64,000 bases of DNA from Tetragonia tetragonoides (lineage: Eukaryota; Streptophyta; Magnoliopsida; Caryophyllales; Aizoaceae): assembly GCA_038025085.1 (NCBI GenBank), contig CM076144.1, forward strand, positions 36,676,501 through 36,740,500. Direction: 5' to 3'. Below, piece by piece: positions 23,806 to 37,060 of this stretch (position 1 is the stretch's first letter; every line of letters starts with the position of its first letter). Below the pieces are notes generated by a model, which was not told the DNA's origin, ran no database searches, and saw only the letters and a list, made by a program, of their open reading frames with translations. Made by a program: the position numbers and the translations under genes.

Positions 23806-25063
23806 GTAGTATATAGTTTGATATCATCGAACATCAATACTGGTTGGATCCATATATAATTATATACTTTTTTTTCATAGGTAAATGTTATTCTAGTGTA
23901 CATAGGTTTAGGTCTTATTAGATTCAATGGTCTCAGTTTATATAGGAAAGTTGTAAAATCATATAAATTAACTTGCTATATATATACTAGATCCATGGAA
24001 CAATTTTAGTTTGGCACATAAGGTATACTTTCTTGAAAATAAAAGTAAGATAACAAGTTGTGCGCACAATTCACGTGCAATAATTATCATTATAAAAGAG
24101 TAAAAATGTAATTTAAACTAATAACATATAGGGATGTTCAAAGTTGTCCATACCCACCCATTTTTCAATCAGCTCTAAGTCAAAATGGTAGATAAAATTC
24201 TCCATCGTGTATATCAGATCATGGCATGGCGGTTCACCGAAGCTCCAAGTTAATATTGCACGGAGGAGTCGGTGTCATCCATTTCCACTCCAAATTTATA
24301 TACAAGGGTATTTAGGCCCAGAGGCTGTAAATTTTGTTTTTTACCATTAACTATATGGATGTAATGAGTATATAATTGTCCAAATTGACTCATTAAAATT
24401 AAGTACCTGAAATTACTTTAATACTGTATTGGTTAAGATAGCTAGTATAATTTATAAACTGTTGATTAGTTTTTTGCTCGTCAGAAAGAGGGTGCAAGTG
24501 TAGTGGCGGAACCATGATTTATCCTTTGGGGGGCCAAATGTTTGTACCTATTATATACATATAATGAGACTAATTGAAAAAGAAAAAAAAAAATTAGACG
24601 TAATATTATGATGAGTAAGTCTTGTGAGATGTGAACTCACAATAAAATGGGGTCACTATTTAGAAATATAGGATTCACTTTTATGAAATGTGACCCTCGT
24701 CTCAACAAAAATTATGAAAATACCGTCGTATAGAATTTTTTTTTATTATGATATGGGTAGAAAATAGTGACAATATATAGACTAAATTAAGAAAGACGAA
24801 TAAATATAAATAAATATTACTCTATTAAATAAAAAAAAATCTCATCTAGCATAAAAAAGAGCGTTCCATTGTAAGATAATCCCATTCAACTATATAATTC
24901 TTGTGAAGAAAATCAAAAAACTGCATTAAAAAAAGAAGAAGAGGGAAGCTTAACAACTTAACATCACACAAACTTTAGTTTAAAGAAAAAAAAGAAAGAA
25001 AAAAAAGAAACCAAACAACTTCAATAAAGGGAACGGAGTGAACTAGAAGGAATTAATGTCCAG
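23806..25063. other. Intergenic, no gene seen
   Basis: AT-rich. GTAGTGGCGGAACCATG near 24499 looks like the end of a hAT-type repeat, but a partner end was not found. Confidence 0.55.
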
Positions 25064-27173
25064 ATAAGTTGGAATGAATTATCATTATCTCATCTTGATA
25101 CTCGTACAAAACAATGTGAACTAGAAGTTTAAAAGATAATTCATTTACAAGGCTTAGCAAAACAATTGCCAGACGCATTTACTGACCTAAAAAGAGTGAC
25201 TAAGTCGCATATACCAGCTGCTAATGCTCCAGCTAAAATTGATGTCCGGGAAGGACAACAAATTTCTAATGAGTCTATGGCACGCTTGAAACGTGGTAGA
25301 CCACTCGGTTCCAAAGATAGAAATCCTCGAAAAAGAAAAGGAGCAATTATTCAAGATGACCGAGTCGAGGAAATAGTGACTCCTGAAGAGCACATAAACA
25401 TGACTAGCAATATTCAAGAAGAGATTCAGGTACCTGAAACATGTGAAAATGAAGAGATCTCAGTAAATTATGTCATGTCTGGAAAAATATGGAACCGAGA
25501 TAAAGTCGACATCGATGATATATTTGCATATAATGTAGCGCTAGATGTTATGGATGATGATGAGGATCATGGACCAAAGTCTATTGAGGAATGTAGACGA
25601 AGAGATGATTGGCCAAAGTGGAAAGACGCAATTGAAACAGAATTGAAATCCCTCGCAAAGCGTGAAGTTTTTGGACCAGTGGTCCATACACCTGATGGTG
25701 TAAAACCAGTTGGTTATAAATGGGTTTTTGTGCGAAAACGCAATGAAAAAGGTGAAGTTGTGAGATATAAAGCACGTTTAGTTGCACAAGGATTCTCACA
25801 AATACCATGTATTGATTATGAAGAGACATATTCTCCTGTGGTTGATGCAACTACTTTTTGCTACTTGATGAATCTGGCTATACAAGAGGGACTTGATTTG
25901 CGTCTCATGGATGTTGTTACAGCCTATTTATATGGCTCACTTGATAATGAAATTTACATGAAACTTCTTGAGGGATTTAATCTACCAAAAGCATGCAATT
26001 CAGGTTCTCGAGAACATTTTTCAATCAAACTAAATAAATCATTATATGACTTGAACCAATCTGGCGCATGTGGTATAATCGTCTTAGTGAGTATTTGTTG
26101 AAACAAGGTTACAAAAACGATGAAGGTTGCCCATGCATTTTTATAAAGAGATCTGGATCTAAGTTTGTTATAATAGTAGTATATGTTGATGACTTGAATA
26201 TTATTGGAACTCCTAACGAGCTTCCAAAAGCTGTAGAGTGCTTGAAGAAAGAATTTGAAATAAAAGACCTGGGAAAGACAAGGTTTTGTCTTGGGTTACA
26301 AGTTGAACATTCGAAAAACGGAATCCTTGTGCATATACAGAAAAGGTGCTCAAACGAATTATCATGGACAAAGCTCATGCCTTAAGCACCCCAATGGTTG
26401 TAAGGTCACTTAGTGTAGACAAAGACCCATTTCGACCGCAAGAAAATGATGAAGAAATCATTGGCCCTGAAGTGCCATATTTAAGTGCGATTGGAGCATT
26501 GATGTATCTTGCTAGTCATACAAGGCCTGATATATCATTCTCAGTCAATTTATTAGCAAGACACAGTTCATGTCCAACACGAAGGCATTGGAATGGAATT
26601 AAACAAATACTTCGTTACCTTCAAGGTACAAAAGGTATGGGCTTATATTTTCCTAACCTACCCAAAGCAGTTTTGGTCGGTTTTGCAGATGCAGGTTATT
26701 TTATCTGATCCCCATAATGGTCGATCACAAACTGGATATTTGTTCACGTGTGGCGGCACTGCCATATCATGGCGCTCCATGAAACAAACTATAGCCGCCA
26801 CCTCTTCTAATCATGCAGAACTATTAGTCATTCATGAAGCTAGTCGAAGTGCGTATGGTTACGATCCGTAATCCAACACATTCGAGGAACTTGTGGGCTA
26901 TCATTATCAGATGCGACACCAATCATTCTACATGAAGATAATGCTGCATGCATTGCTCAACTTAAGGAAGGGTACATCAAAGGTGACAGAACAAAGCACA
27001 TTTCACCAAAATTCTTTTTCACGCATGGTCTTCAGAAGAAAGGTGAAATTTGTGTCCAGCAAATTCGTTCAAGTGAAAATCTAGCTGATCTGTTTACCAA
27101 GGCATTACCTACTGCTACTTTCAAGAGGTTGGTTCACAAAATTGGTTTACGACGATTGAAAGATCTCGACTGA
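25064..27173 (+). pseudogene. Ty1/copia pol fragment: reverse transcriptase and RNase H, several frameshifts
   Basis: Homology begins near 25064 (ISWNELSLSHLD) and includes an in-frame TAA near 25130. The RT domain starts at about 25590 (WPKWKDAIETELKSL ... VFVRKRNEKGEVVRYKARLVA). It contains DVVTAYLYGSL and, after a one-base loss near 26063, the catalytic YVDD at about 26183. A small deletion near 26340 shifts the frame again before LKRIIMDKAHALSTPMV. The RNase H part follows (GFADAGY, one extra T near 26700, then SQTGYLFTCGGTAISW), another shift lies near 26855, and HEDNAACI, DRTKHI and ENLADLFTKALPT lead to the stop at 27171-27173. gag, protease and integrase are absent. In a complete element this protein copies the RNA genome into DNA. 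Too damaged to work. Confidence 0.9.
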
Positions 27174-27393
27174 TGCAATTATCAGGGGGAGCATTATACG
27201 CGCTGCACTCTTTTTCCCTTAGCTATGGTTTTTCCCACTGGGTTTTCCTGGCAAGGTTTTTAATGAGGCATTATCAAATGCGTATAAAAGAATAATGTAC
27301 TCTTTTTCCTTCACTAGGTTTTTATCCCATTGGGTTTTTCCTAGTAAGGTTTTAACGAGGCATATTCTTTAATGATGGCCATCCAAAGGGGAG

Positions 27394-27655
27394 TGTTATG
27401 ACATTAATAAGATGGATGTCCATATGTAACTCTCCATACGTTTTACTTCTATCACTTAATACTACGTTAAGTGATCTTTGTTTCAACTCCCCTCTAGTAA
27501 TCAATTCTCTAACTCATCTTCATGTATATATACGAAGCTATTTTAACTTTGTAAGACACAAGTTAGATGAATAACATACCATTTCATTCTCTCTATTTAC
27601 TAGTCTCCTATTATTCTTCTTAAAAACATTGTTATACTAGTATTATTTTATAACA
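27394..27655 (+). repeat. Probable 3' LTR of the truncated copia element
   Basis: The purine tract CCAAAGGGGAG directly precedes TGTTAT at 27394, and ATAACA ends at 27655. These ends are mutually inverted, as LTR ends are. A TATATATACGAAG promoter-like motif lies near 27523-27535. Between pol and this point are two similar blocks built on GGTTTT...CCCA(C/T)TGGGTTTT (27225-27370), common downstream of plant copia pol genes. No 5' LTR exists upstream, so length and target duplication cannot be checked. Confidence 0.6.
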
Positions 27656-28404
27656 TAGGAAATTTATTTATTAATAATCATAAATTAACCGGTGCTTAAA
27701 ACAGAATTACCAAATACTAAATTTAAGTTTGAATTGGACTTTAATACTATCATTAGTGTTTACTACATTTGTAAGATAATGACGATATAAATTTCATATG
27801 CATATGTTGTGATCGTTGCCGATTCTCCTTATATGTGTCTTTGGAGTGACGTTCCGATAACAAAGTTTTGGACTTTCTTATCTTATAAAAGAAAAGTGAC
27901 ACCAAAGACTAATTAACCAAAGATGCATCCCATGTTTGTTTATTGCATTGCACCCACCAGGAAAAACTGAAAAAGAGGTTGGAACGAAATCAATATGGAA
28001 CTTCACATTAACTGCAAAGAAGGTGGAATAATGGAACACTTGATTTTGTTGCCAGCTCTATATGATTGTCAAACAAAGTTTAATGAGACGACTTTATACA
28101 TGAAGCGTAATATCCATAAGGCCAAAAAAAAACCCAATAAATTAAAAAAACAACAATGACTACCACTAGATTAAAAATTGTTACCTCATATATAAGGTTA
28201 TCTCATAATAGAATTAAGTCATACGATGAAAAATAAATAATTAAACGAGTAATCAAGCGAGTATATACATAATAATACATCATCCAACATAAAGTTGCAA
28301 ATAGAACAAACTAATGACACACGTTTACTATATAGGAGCTTACACATGTGGAGTATATAAATTTTTGGTAAATGTATATACCCAAACTCGATGGTCTCTA
28401 ACTC

Positions 28405-28438
<34 letters not shown>

Positions 28439-28782
28439 GAATTTAAAATGTCATTTATTTCATGGCATAAACATTATCATCAAAATGTAACTAACAGTAT
28501 TGAATGCCCCCATTTAATTTGGTTGCGAATAAATATTGGCACCGTATTCACAGTTCATCAGATAATGAGATAACCCCATGGCCAGCTAAAAGTAGCCCCC
28601 ACAACACTCACATATAAACCAACTTTTTCAGGCTCAATAATAAATAACACCCATTTAACCGCAACCGTAACGTAACCACATTATTTTGACTTCCAATTCT
28701 TTACCCAATTGATCATTTTATCTGCAAAAGAATTCATTTACTCAGCAAATCAATATAGTGAAAACTGAAATGTACCACTTCA
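27656..28782. other. Intergenic 3' flank of the CYP86A gene, no gene seen
   Basis: AT-rich, with an A run at about 28406-28433. The part next to 28783 probably includes the 3' UTR and polyadenylation signals of the minus-strand cytochrome P450 gene. Confidence 0.5.
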
Positions 28783-30375
28783 TCATATGAGCACTTCAGC
28801 CATGGTGGTAATAATTGGTTTGTTGATTTGGGCAAGTATAGGCGTTAGGTCCCTAGGATGCACGTCCATGACCAGCCCGTTTTTCATGCACAATGTTAAG
28901 GACATTTTTTGCTCCACCTTGTGCCCCCTTGCCACCGCCAAATGGTGGCGGAGCAACACACCCGCGGTTATCGACTTCATTTGTAGGTACGCTAAGTCTT
29001 TCCCTAGGCAAATCCTTGGCCCGGCATTGAATGATACGAACTTGAATGGGTCTTGTGGTAACATTGTTTTTTCGTCCGGAGATAACCACCTTTCTGGCTT
29101 AAACTCTAGACAGTCCTCTCCCCAGATGAACTTCATCCGCCCCAATGAGTAAATCGAGTACGTCACCGACGACCCCGCCGGGACAAATGTCCCGTCGGGG
29201 AGAATATCGTCGGTTTTTGCTTGCTTCGAGTCTTCTGGGATCGAAGGGTATAGCCTTAGTGTCTCCGAGAGTGCGGCCTTAAGGTATACCAAACGGTCAA
29301 CTTCTTCAAACGCTAAGGGCTCATCCGTCCATTTGGACACGTCAGATCCACGTGACTCCATCAAGACGGTGCATAATTCCTTGACAATTTTATCCTCGGC
29401 ACGTGGGGTGACACTCACGAGCCAGAAGAACCAGCTCATCGCCACGGAGGACGTGTCACGTCCAGCTAGGATAAAATTAAGAGCCACTTCATGGAGGAAC
29501 CTGTCCGTGTAGGACTCTTTCTTCTTCATGAACCGTGACAAAAGGTTGTCTTGGGTCCCACCATTTTGATGAGTCACCAATTCCAGCTTACGTGTACTAA
29601 TGACATCATTCATGTACTTATCCACCTCGGACAAGCTCTTTCTCATGCCAACCTCCATCCCTAAACCGAGCCATTTTTTGAACCGCCAAATAACCTCAGG
29701 CAAAATAAACCGCTGAAGCGTGGCTTCAGTGGCTTGGTCAAAAGCGTTGGCAAAGCTATTTTCGGGTAAACCGGGAGATAATGTTTGCGGGTCACCCCCA
29801 AAAGCCAAACCGCAAATATTGTCAAACGTAAGCCTAAGCAACAAATCTTGAAGATCAACCGGTTTACCTTCGAGTTGAGCCTCTTTTAAAATCGGAACAA
29901 ACCGGGTTTTAATAGCCCGGTTCACCCACCTACCCATAGCTTGACGAAGGGTCCGGGTAGTGAATTCAAGTGCGGCGGTCTTACGCTGGAACACCCAAGT
30001 CTCACCATCCGAATTAAAAATCCCCTCACCAAGGAGATCATGAAAAACAGCCTGCCACGTAGGACCCTTAGGGTAATTGTCGAATCTACCCTTGAGAATA
30101 TGCTCAAGATTCTTAGGGTCGCACGTGACAGTCACGAGACCTTGCTTTCGCCCCAAAAAGGGCACCGCACAGATGCATGTTTGGTACGTGCCACCCCACG
30201 CGCGTAGATTCTCAGCGATCCACTCATGCATGCGGTTACCGTTGTGAACCAACCCCGGTAAACTACCCACTAAGGGCCAGACACGTGGACCTCTTAACGG
30301 CCGTGAAAGTGATCTGAACCAGATCATATACGCCGTTATCACCGACAAAACAATCAACACTGTAAAAGGGTCCAT
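28783..30375 (-). CDS. Cytochrome P450, CYP86A subfamily (fatty-acid omega-hydroxylase)
   Basis: This intronless 530-residue frame has the full length of CYP86A proteins. Residues 1-20 ([20 protein letters not shown]) form the ER membrane anchor, followed by a Pro-rich hinge and WPLVGSLPG. The I-helix has AGRDTSS with the oxygen-activating Asp/Thr-Ser pair. The K-helix ExxR is in [13 protein letters not shown] follows, and the heme loop is [10 protein letters not shown] with ligand Cys456. The family hydroxylates the terminal carbon of C16-C18 fatty acids for cutin and suberin monomers, using NADPH-P450 reductase. ATG at 30375-30373 was preferred because the open frame further upstream has only GTG and lies in a CT/A-rich leader. 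A TATA-like motif lies about 290 bases upstream. The exact CYP86A member cannot be given by eye. Nothing looks damaged, so a functional gene is likely. Confidence 0.93.
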   Translation of the reverse strand: MDPFTVLIVLSVITAYMIWFRSLSRPLRGPRVWPLVGSLPGLVHNGNRMHEWIAENLRAWGGTYQTCICAVPFLGRKQGLVTVTCDPKNLEHILKGRFDNYPKGPTWQAVFHDLLGEGIFNSDGETWVFQRKTAALEFTTRTLRQAMGRWVNRAIKTRFVPILKEAQLEGKPVDLQDLLLRLTFDNICGLAFGGDPQTLSPGLPENSFANAFDQATEATLQRFILPEVIWRFKKWLGLGMEVGMRKSLSEVDKYMNDVISTRKLELVTHQNGGTQDNLLSRFMKKKESYTDRFLHEVALNFILAGRDTSSVAMSWFFWLVSVTPRAEDKIVKELCTVLMESRGSDVSKWTDEPLAFEEVDRLVYLKAALSETLRLYPSIPEDSKQAKTDDILPDGTFVPAGSSVTYSIYSLGRMKFIWGEDCLEFKPERWLSPDEKTMLPQDPFKFVSFNAGPRICLGKDLAYLQMKSITAGVLLRHHLAVARGHKVEQKMSLTLCMKNGLVMDVHPRDLTPILAQINKPIITTMAEVLI

Positions 30376-30602
30376 TTGATCAGAAATGTACCACTGTAAG
30401 CCAATGTGGGTGGCCACAGACAACCAAAACCCAAATCCCCCGCTCTTTTTTTCTTTCTTTTTTTTTTTCCTTGCGGAATATAATTGAACGTACACTTCAG
30501 GGAAATAAAATGTAGTATGAGAAAGAAAAAAGAAACCCACCTTGAAAAAAATGGCTAGACTATAATTTTCTCACTTTGAAGCTTGATGGGTAAAAATTTA
30601 AG

Positions 30603-30670
30603 GAGAGAGAGAGTGAGAGAAGGGTAGTGAGGAATGGGAGGAAAGAGAAATTGGAGAGAGATTATATAGA
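30603..30670 (-). promoter_or_regulatory. Putative core promoter and CT-rich leader of the CYP86A gene
   Basis: On the minus strand TCTATATAAT (30670-30661) resembles a TATA box. It is followed by a CT-rich stretch (complement of the GAGAGA tract at 30603-30660). With initiation about 30 bases downstream of the TATA motif, the 5' UTR would be about 260 bases and CT-rich, as is common for plant leaders. Confidence 0.5.
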
Positions 30671-32021
30671 GAAAGTTATGGAGGGGGACAGATATGCAAT
30701 AAATAGAGGGGGACTGTTATGGTTGAAATTTTTAATAAGTCACTCAAAAAACAAAAACAGAAAAAATTAAGGCATTGCTAAATAAAAGATGTGCCTAGAA
30801 ATGAATATAGTTAGCTTACTTAGCTAGGTAGAGAGTACAAAGCAGTTGATTAGAGGTCATTAGAGGTGGTAGTAGCAGTGCAGCTCTACTGACCAGCTAA
30901 GTAGACAGCAACTAATAAATGCCAACAGAGGTCGTTGGAGAGTTAAGGTAAAATCAACTACACTCATCAATTACTCAAAGAAATACTATTGTGAATAGCC
31001 TTTAATGTTATTATTAAGTCACAGTACTATACTCTTGTGTGTATGTAGGCCAGGGCCTATTTTCGCATTTAATTTCTATTCTTAGCTTTATATGCATTTG
31101 CTTGGCTACCAGACAATTACAACCATTTCCAGAAGAATAAGAATTATTAGACACTTTTTTTTTCATCTTTTATCAAACTATACTTCTATAAATCTACTTG
31201 CTTTCCTAGCAATTACAATTTTTGTCTCTCATTATAGAAAATAATGTTATACGTACCATGTCAGTAAGGATCTCCTGTTTTACTTTGTGTGTTATTTCAT
31301 GTCTCACTCCTTATACATTTGACACATAAGCTTTTAAAATTTATTTCACTATTAAATTAGGATGCATGACAAAATTAATTAGTTTACTGAAAAGGGAATA
31401 GGATTATATAAGTCGTTCTCTTGCGTGGTCGCGGCAATTAATTATCGAGACGTTTCACTTTTTCTTTTTGGTATGATTAGACATGCGAATTATTCAAACT
31501 CTTGAATAAATCGCATCGTATACGTCGAAATAGAGTGTGTTTGGGGTGCAGAAGTAGAATAACGAAAAGAATAAGCCAATTGGGTTGTGGAGATAGGAGA
31601 AATCTCTAAAGAATTTACTGGAGAGCGAGGGATATCCAAGAACATGCATGGTAGAAGAGTGCTAAAGTTGAGCCGAATTAGGGAGACAGAGGGGATTTTT
31701 GAAGACAAATTGGTAAGCAATTTTGGTCGAAAATGGACTCTAACGACACTATAATATTCGATGATAGTCGTATACGTATACAACTAACTACAAGCTATAC
31801 CAGAAAATAATAAATAAATAAATAAAAAGAGCACGAAGTGAAGGTTTGAAAAGGCCGGCAAAAGGATACCTTTTCGATTTCAATAATATTTTGGACACTA
31901 TTTGAAGAAGCCCACAACCACAAGGCCAAACAAGATTTTGAAAATCCTTTTTTAACTTTTTTTTGTGAAATGGAAGGAGTTAAGACTTAAGAATGCCCAA
32001 AGCAAAATAAAATAAACAAAA
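30671..32021. other. Intergenic, upstream region of the CYP86A gene
   Basis: No convincing gene. It includes the presumed distal promoter of the P450 gene. The ORF on the minus strand at about 31490-31783 has no recognisable domain. Confidence 0.5.
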
Positions 32022-32479
32022 TTACAAGATAGTCATCCTAGGCTTAGCGAAACCAACAAGATCTTCGAAAAGCACAGACATCATTTTAGGAATAGGAGCC
32101 TCAAATTCACTAATCGCATCACTACAAGAAAAACTAAAATTAGCGAGCCAGTTCGCCACCACATTAGCTTCCCTGTAGACATGTTGAACTTTTATTTGCC
32201 AAGGTGTTCCTCTCCTCTCATAATCTCTTTGCATTGTTCAAGGATGAAATAGTGAGGGCTAAACTGTGGCGTAGGGGAGCGAAGGAGATTGAATGCGAGC
32301 TCAGAGTCCGTATCAGCCTCAAGCTTAGAGATACCCATTCGTCTAGCAATACGCAACCCATGAAAGATAGCCAAAATCTTTTTTTTAGCTACATACTCGT
32401 CCAATGTGTAAAACATGGAAGTTCCCTTGAAAGAATTTTGAGTCAAAATAATTTGGGCTTCGACAATTCCAATAACCAA
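32022..32479 (-). pseudogene. RNase H-like fragment (RVT_3 type) from a LINE or domesticated relative
   Basis: Two overlapping frames join into one RNase H C-terminal half. The first contains LAIFHGLRIARRMGISKLEADTDSELAFNLL. A one-base shift near 32225 then leads to RRGTPWQIKVQHVYREANVVANWLANF and a stop at 32022-32024. The second catalytic-type Asp of the family (REANxVADWLAN) is Asn here. The N-terminal FDGS strand is missing. This is a degenerate fragment; zf-RVT and RT sequence were not found nearby, so its element of origin is uncertain. Confidence 0.75.
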
Positions 32480-35400
32480 AAAGTATTCTTTCGCTTCTTA
32501 TGATGAAGTGAGATTATTCACACTATTCCATCCGAACCATTTTCACACAAAAAGTAAAATATAAAAATAAAAAAAAAGAATGGAAAACTTATGGGAAATC
32601 CTGTAGTAAATCAAGAAAGTCTGCAGCGATCTTGTATGAATTTAGTCTACTGTGAATCAAGAATATATGATAAATGGGACATAATAGATATTTTTTAGAA
32701 AGATTTAATCTCCTGTCTACCGTGAACTTAAGTCCACAAAATATTTTATATACTGTCGTTAAGGCCCAAGGATGGTAACCGATATCCATCTAATCATCAC
32801 TAATAATGGGCAACATTAGAATAAAGAAAATTTTAGTTTATTTATTTTTCCTGGACAAGATGTTTTTGTACTGATTCAGTTGAATAAATAAATTATTGAA
32901 TAAAGAAATATATTGCAAAATAGAGTAGCTTCCTTATACAAACCAAATTAATGAATTATTGTAAGAAGTAGCTTTTTATCAACCATGCATTTCTATTTCA
33001 CCCGAAAATGCTATGATATACTTATGCGTAATCCCTCAGGACCACAAATAAATTTACGTTGGACTTTTTAGGGTCAAAGTTAACAAGCTTTGATCATTAC
33101 TTAAGAAAAAATTATAAAATTTTATTACATAAATATACTTTTGTTAGATTCATTTCAAATAATACTTTAAAAAAAATTCAAAATTTTTAAAATTTTATAT
33201 TCATATTATAAGAGTACATAGCGAGGTGAACATTCACAACCTCTTTAGTTTACATTGCATAACAACAAATGGGGCAGGAGATAAATAATTAAACCAACAA
33301 AATAGCTCATGTCATTCTAAATGTGTAATTCCATACTATATGCCTTATTATACACATAGTTACTCCTTAATTATTCCTACGTACTCGTGGTCTCCCTTAA
33401 TATGGAAATCCTCTAGCTTATAGCTACCAAGTACGATAAAGTTGTTCAATGGCTTCCGATTGTGGCATATATTCATAAATATTAGAGCAATAAGTTCAAC
33501 TCATCATGTTCAACACTCATGGCAAATTTAACTATTTTAGCTACATATAGTTTAGAACGTAACAGTAACTTAACAGAAAGGACATAGCCCACTATATTTG
33601 CAAGACATAAAACCCAAGCCGGAACTCGATCAAGTAAAAATAAAAACAAAAGCAATGTGTTTCATGTTGTTACAATACGTAGGTTAGATTCCATTCTCTT
33701 GTGAACATTTTGGCCTGGCTCTTATTTCTTAGTCACGCGCCCTAATAATAGTCGAATTCAGTTAAGGAGGTGTATGACCAACTTTCTTCCAAAATTCAAC
33801 TTCTTACCTCATATTGTCTCAGGCGGCCCATCCTCATGCACCTCTTGCCGTTGAAATTATCACTCAATAAGGAGTCCAAAGTTAGAAGTTACAATTTAGA
33901 ATTTCTGATTTTGGCCTCCTTGAGAGGTAATTTCAACTTCTAAGAAGTCGATTATTAATTTGGTGGTGGAGAGGGAGGTAAAGGGGGAGGATATGAGGGG
34001 AATGCCGACTTAATGAGGAAAAGAAGTTAAAACTGATAGAAATTTGGCCAAACATCCCCTAAATTAGTTGTTCTACGTACGATATTTACTTTTTCCCTTA
34101 TATATATCACTAGGTAGTTCAATTATTCAATTTGATTCATTAGAAAAGCTAGAACACTGCTAAGGGCCCCGGGTTTTAAGTTCAAAACAATCTGTATATA
34201 TATTAAATACTATTAATCCCTTCCACTAGCTAATTCCAACATTCTAATTGTATGCGTATTCAAGCCCGGGCAAGTTAGTGTTTGTCTTACTTGTCTATGA
34301 GATTACGATCATGCACCATCCACAACTACCACAAGTGTTGAGATCATTACACGCTTGTCTATGGTTGACAATAGTTGTGTTCTTTATTTTATTTTGACCA
34401 TAAAATAGAATAATCTCAAACATGAAAGGCTAAAATATTACTTTAGCTATGAAGTCTACGCTTGTCTAGTGTTGAGATCATTACACGCTTGTCTACTGGA
34501 GGGATCCTCGAGAATAGGAATTCAGATGCTTCCCCATTTATTTTGTTTTTAGTTCATAACAATCTCAATCTGTGTGGCGATCAGAAAAGTTCATAACAGT
34601 TTGTGGCATTGACGTATGTATGGATAATAAGCTTTTTCATGCACACATCATGCATGAAGAGTTCGATCGACACTCCTGTGACCAGGCAGTCAGTCACTCA
34701 TTTAGTAATTACAGTATTTGTTTACTAGGAGTAAAACTCAACAACAACACCATTATAAATAACAATAAGTCTTCTACGAGGTCACCTCAAAGGTGAGGCT
34801 ACCCTATATATATGTATGACGTCGGCATGACATTATGCTGGTATGAAAGTTCTCACCTTTACGCCGCCTCATATGAGATTTTGTGTATAAACAATAATCA
34901 AATTTTTTCAAAATGAACAATGATGATTGATCTACATGGTGGCTAACTTATCAATGCAACGTGAACTACAAATATAAGACTTGTATATTATTGGAACTCA
35001 AATAAGTACTCCTAACTGATTATCAAATTATTTTTTTATTGGTAATATAAATAATTAACAATTTACACATCATGTAGGTAGACAGATATTTATCTGTATT
35101 TGTTTTTATCCTTTTACCACATTGCTAGATGAGATGGAGACTTTGGAGGGGAAACGAGTGAAGACCATATTAACCCAAAGACATCATCATAATCACTTGG
35201 AAGTTGGAACCCCAGGCCATTATAGTGACCATAAATGCCAAGGCTAAAGCTCCCATCTAATTTGGATACCCTCCTCCCTGTGAATAACAACGTAGTTATT
35301 GCGTTGACTTGAAAAGCGTTGGATTTTTGTGGCAGCGAATGATTTTAATCTTTAATTAATTCTTAGCCTCTTTAGGTCGGACCATAGTTGGCTGGCCATG

Positions 35401-35749
35401 CATATTATATGGTGCTTGGCCCTTAATTTTACACCACACTTTGCGATGGCTTACTTGTACTCTATTTAAGTTTTACCGCTCACTCTGTCTCTCTCGCATC
35501 ATTTGCGCTTTTTTTTTTTTTTTTAAAAGATCATTTGCTTTTAGTATTGCCGAAGACAGTTTAATTACTGAGTGGCGGATCCCCCAATTTATTCCCAGTA
35601 ATGATCTTATTTCGAGTCTCATTTTCAACAAAGTTAGAGATTACTTTACCGTTTTGAAAAAAAAACAGCCAGCTTCTAAGTAAATTTGGCCAATGTGAGA
35701 TGTGCCTGTCAACGATTAATTATTTAGGCATCCTAATTTAGAAGCTTGT
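32480..35749. other. Long intergenic stretch, no gene seen
   Basis: AT-rich throughout, no convincing ORF or TE coding domain. A perfect direct repeat inside it is listed separately. A short perfect hairpin CACCTC-AAA-GGTG sits near 34785. Confidence 0.5.
34334..34495 (+). repeat. Perfect 28-bp direct repeat, copies 134 bp apart
   Basis: The same 28 bases (starting AGTGTTGAGATCATTACACG) occur at 34334-34361 and 34468-34495. A shorter version (CTACGCTTGTCTA) precedes the second copy. Confidence 0.85.
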
Positions 35750-35900
35750 AGTGTGTTCTTAGAATCTTAGTTCAGTTCAATTCAGTGATGTGGATCAATC
35801 TACTTTTTCTCTCACAAATAACTATTCAGTTTAATTCAATTCAGTCTAGTCCAGTTCGGTCTAATCCAGTCCAGTCCAGTTCAATAAAAAAGAACACACT
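35750..35900. mobile_element. Small MITE with 11-bp perfect inverted ends
   Basis: AGTGTGTTCTT at 35750 and AAGAACACACT ending at 35900 are perfect inverted repeats. The interior is made of CAGTTCAATTCAGT / CAGTCTAGTCCAGTT short repeats. No clear target duplication was found. A second region with CAGTTCAGTTCAG repeats at about 49810-49925 may be a relative. Confidence 0.6.
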
Positions 35901-36889
35901 CTTGATTTCTGTAAACATAGTGATTTAACATCTAAGTAAACGTTCAATAGCAACAAGAACAAGGACAAATAAGAACAAAGAGAACAAAATATATTTTTAA
36001 CGTGTTTCAGCCCAAACAATGAACCTACATCCACGATCAATCATATTACTAATTTTCACAATATTAGAAATAATACGTGTTATACATCAATTCGTACAAG
36101 AGTTGACATTGTGAATCTAACTTTGATATCTTTCCCAACTTTGATGATCGACTACCTCCCATTCGGGTTAAATTTCTAATACTTTCACTCTAATAAACCC
36201 TCTTCTATATGCATTAACATATTGAACAAAGTGCTTACAAGTTATCCAGTCACTCAATCAGTATGGTTACAAATCTATATAATTAGATTAAAACGCAACG
36301 ATTAAACCAGAGCTCGCCACATCAGCCACTGAATTGCCGAATAACATGTCAATTTACTTATAGCGTGTCATGTGACTAATGGCCAGTGAAAAGAAAAAGA
36401 AAAAAAGAGAGAAAGTAGCAACAATCAGACGTTACAAAAACAAAATAGAGTTTAATGACTCCTTCATCCTCTTCCCTTCATTCTCACAATTTGTCAGACA
36501 TTACAAATCCAACAAATTGAGTAGTAGCTAATTTCTCTCACATATTGATGAGACAAAAAACCAAATCCTATCTCATGAATAAATGATGGAACCACACACC
36601 ATCAATTAATCTTCTACCTTCCCATATGTTCAACATTCGTTTCTGGATCTCATCGCCGTCATCATCCATATGTCCGGCATCGTGTACATTCAATCCCTAT
36701 TTTGGTAAGGTTCATCGTATTTCTCTTTGCGGTTGCTAATAGACATTCAGTATCTACACCTCCTCTCTATGCAAGATAACGACCCCTCCAACTTCATTAA
36801 GCATTGTACCATATATTACTTTACATTGTTTTCTCTGAATAGTTATACCAACTTGAAGTTTAAAACTATTTAATTTAAATTTTAATTAA
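35901..36889. other. Intergenic, no gene seen
   Basis: AT-rich sequence without recognisable coding potential or a repeat I could define. Confidence 0.5.
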
Positions 36890-37060
36890 AAATTTATGCT
36901 GAAAAATAGAAAAAATATCAAAAAAAATAATTAGAAATCGCTTCAAAAATATTGGAAAATTATGAGACCTCACTATTATAGTAGAGAGGTCGTGGGGGTA
37001 GGTTTGGTGGTACGGAGGTGGTGGGGAGCCATGCTCATCGGTACCCGAAAATCGTGGTGT
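36890..37060 (+). repeat. Repeat copy that flanks the LTR element (partner at 44162-44330)
   Basis: Sequence from TTATGCTGAAAAATAG through GTGGGGAGCCATGCTC and ATCGTGG is matched, with substitutions, at 44165-44325 on the other side of the retrotransposon. The similarity is roughly four fifths by eye. After this point the copies differ: the right one continues into the 314-bp array and the left one into unrelated AT-rich sequence. Confidence 0.8.

Noticed and set aside
24499..25050. Another hAT-type repeat beginning with GTGGCGGAACCATG
   Set aside because: Only one end-like motif was found; no partner end or target duplication.
30376..30540. N-terminal extension of the CYP86A protein by 55 residues
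   Set aside because: The extended frame lacks an ATG, is Lys-rich from a low-complexity tract, and would bury the membrane anchor that normally starts the protein.
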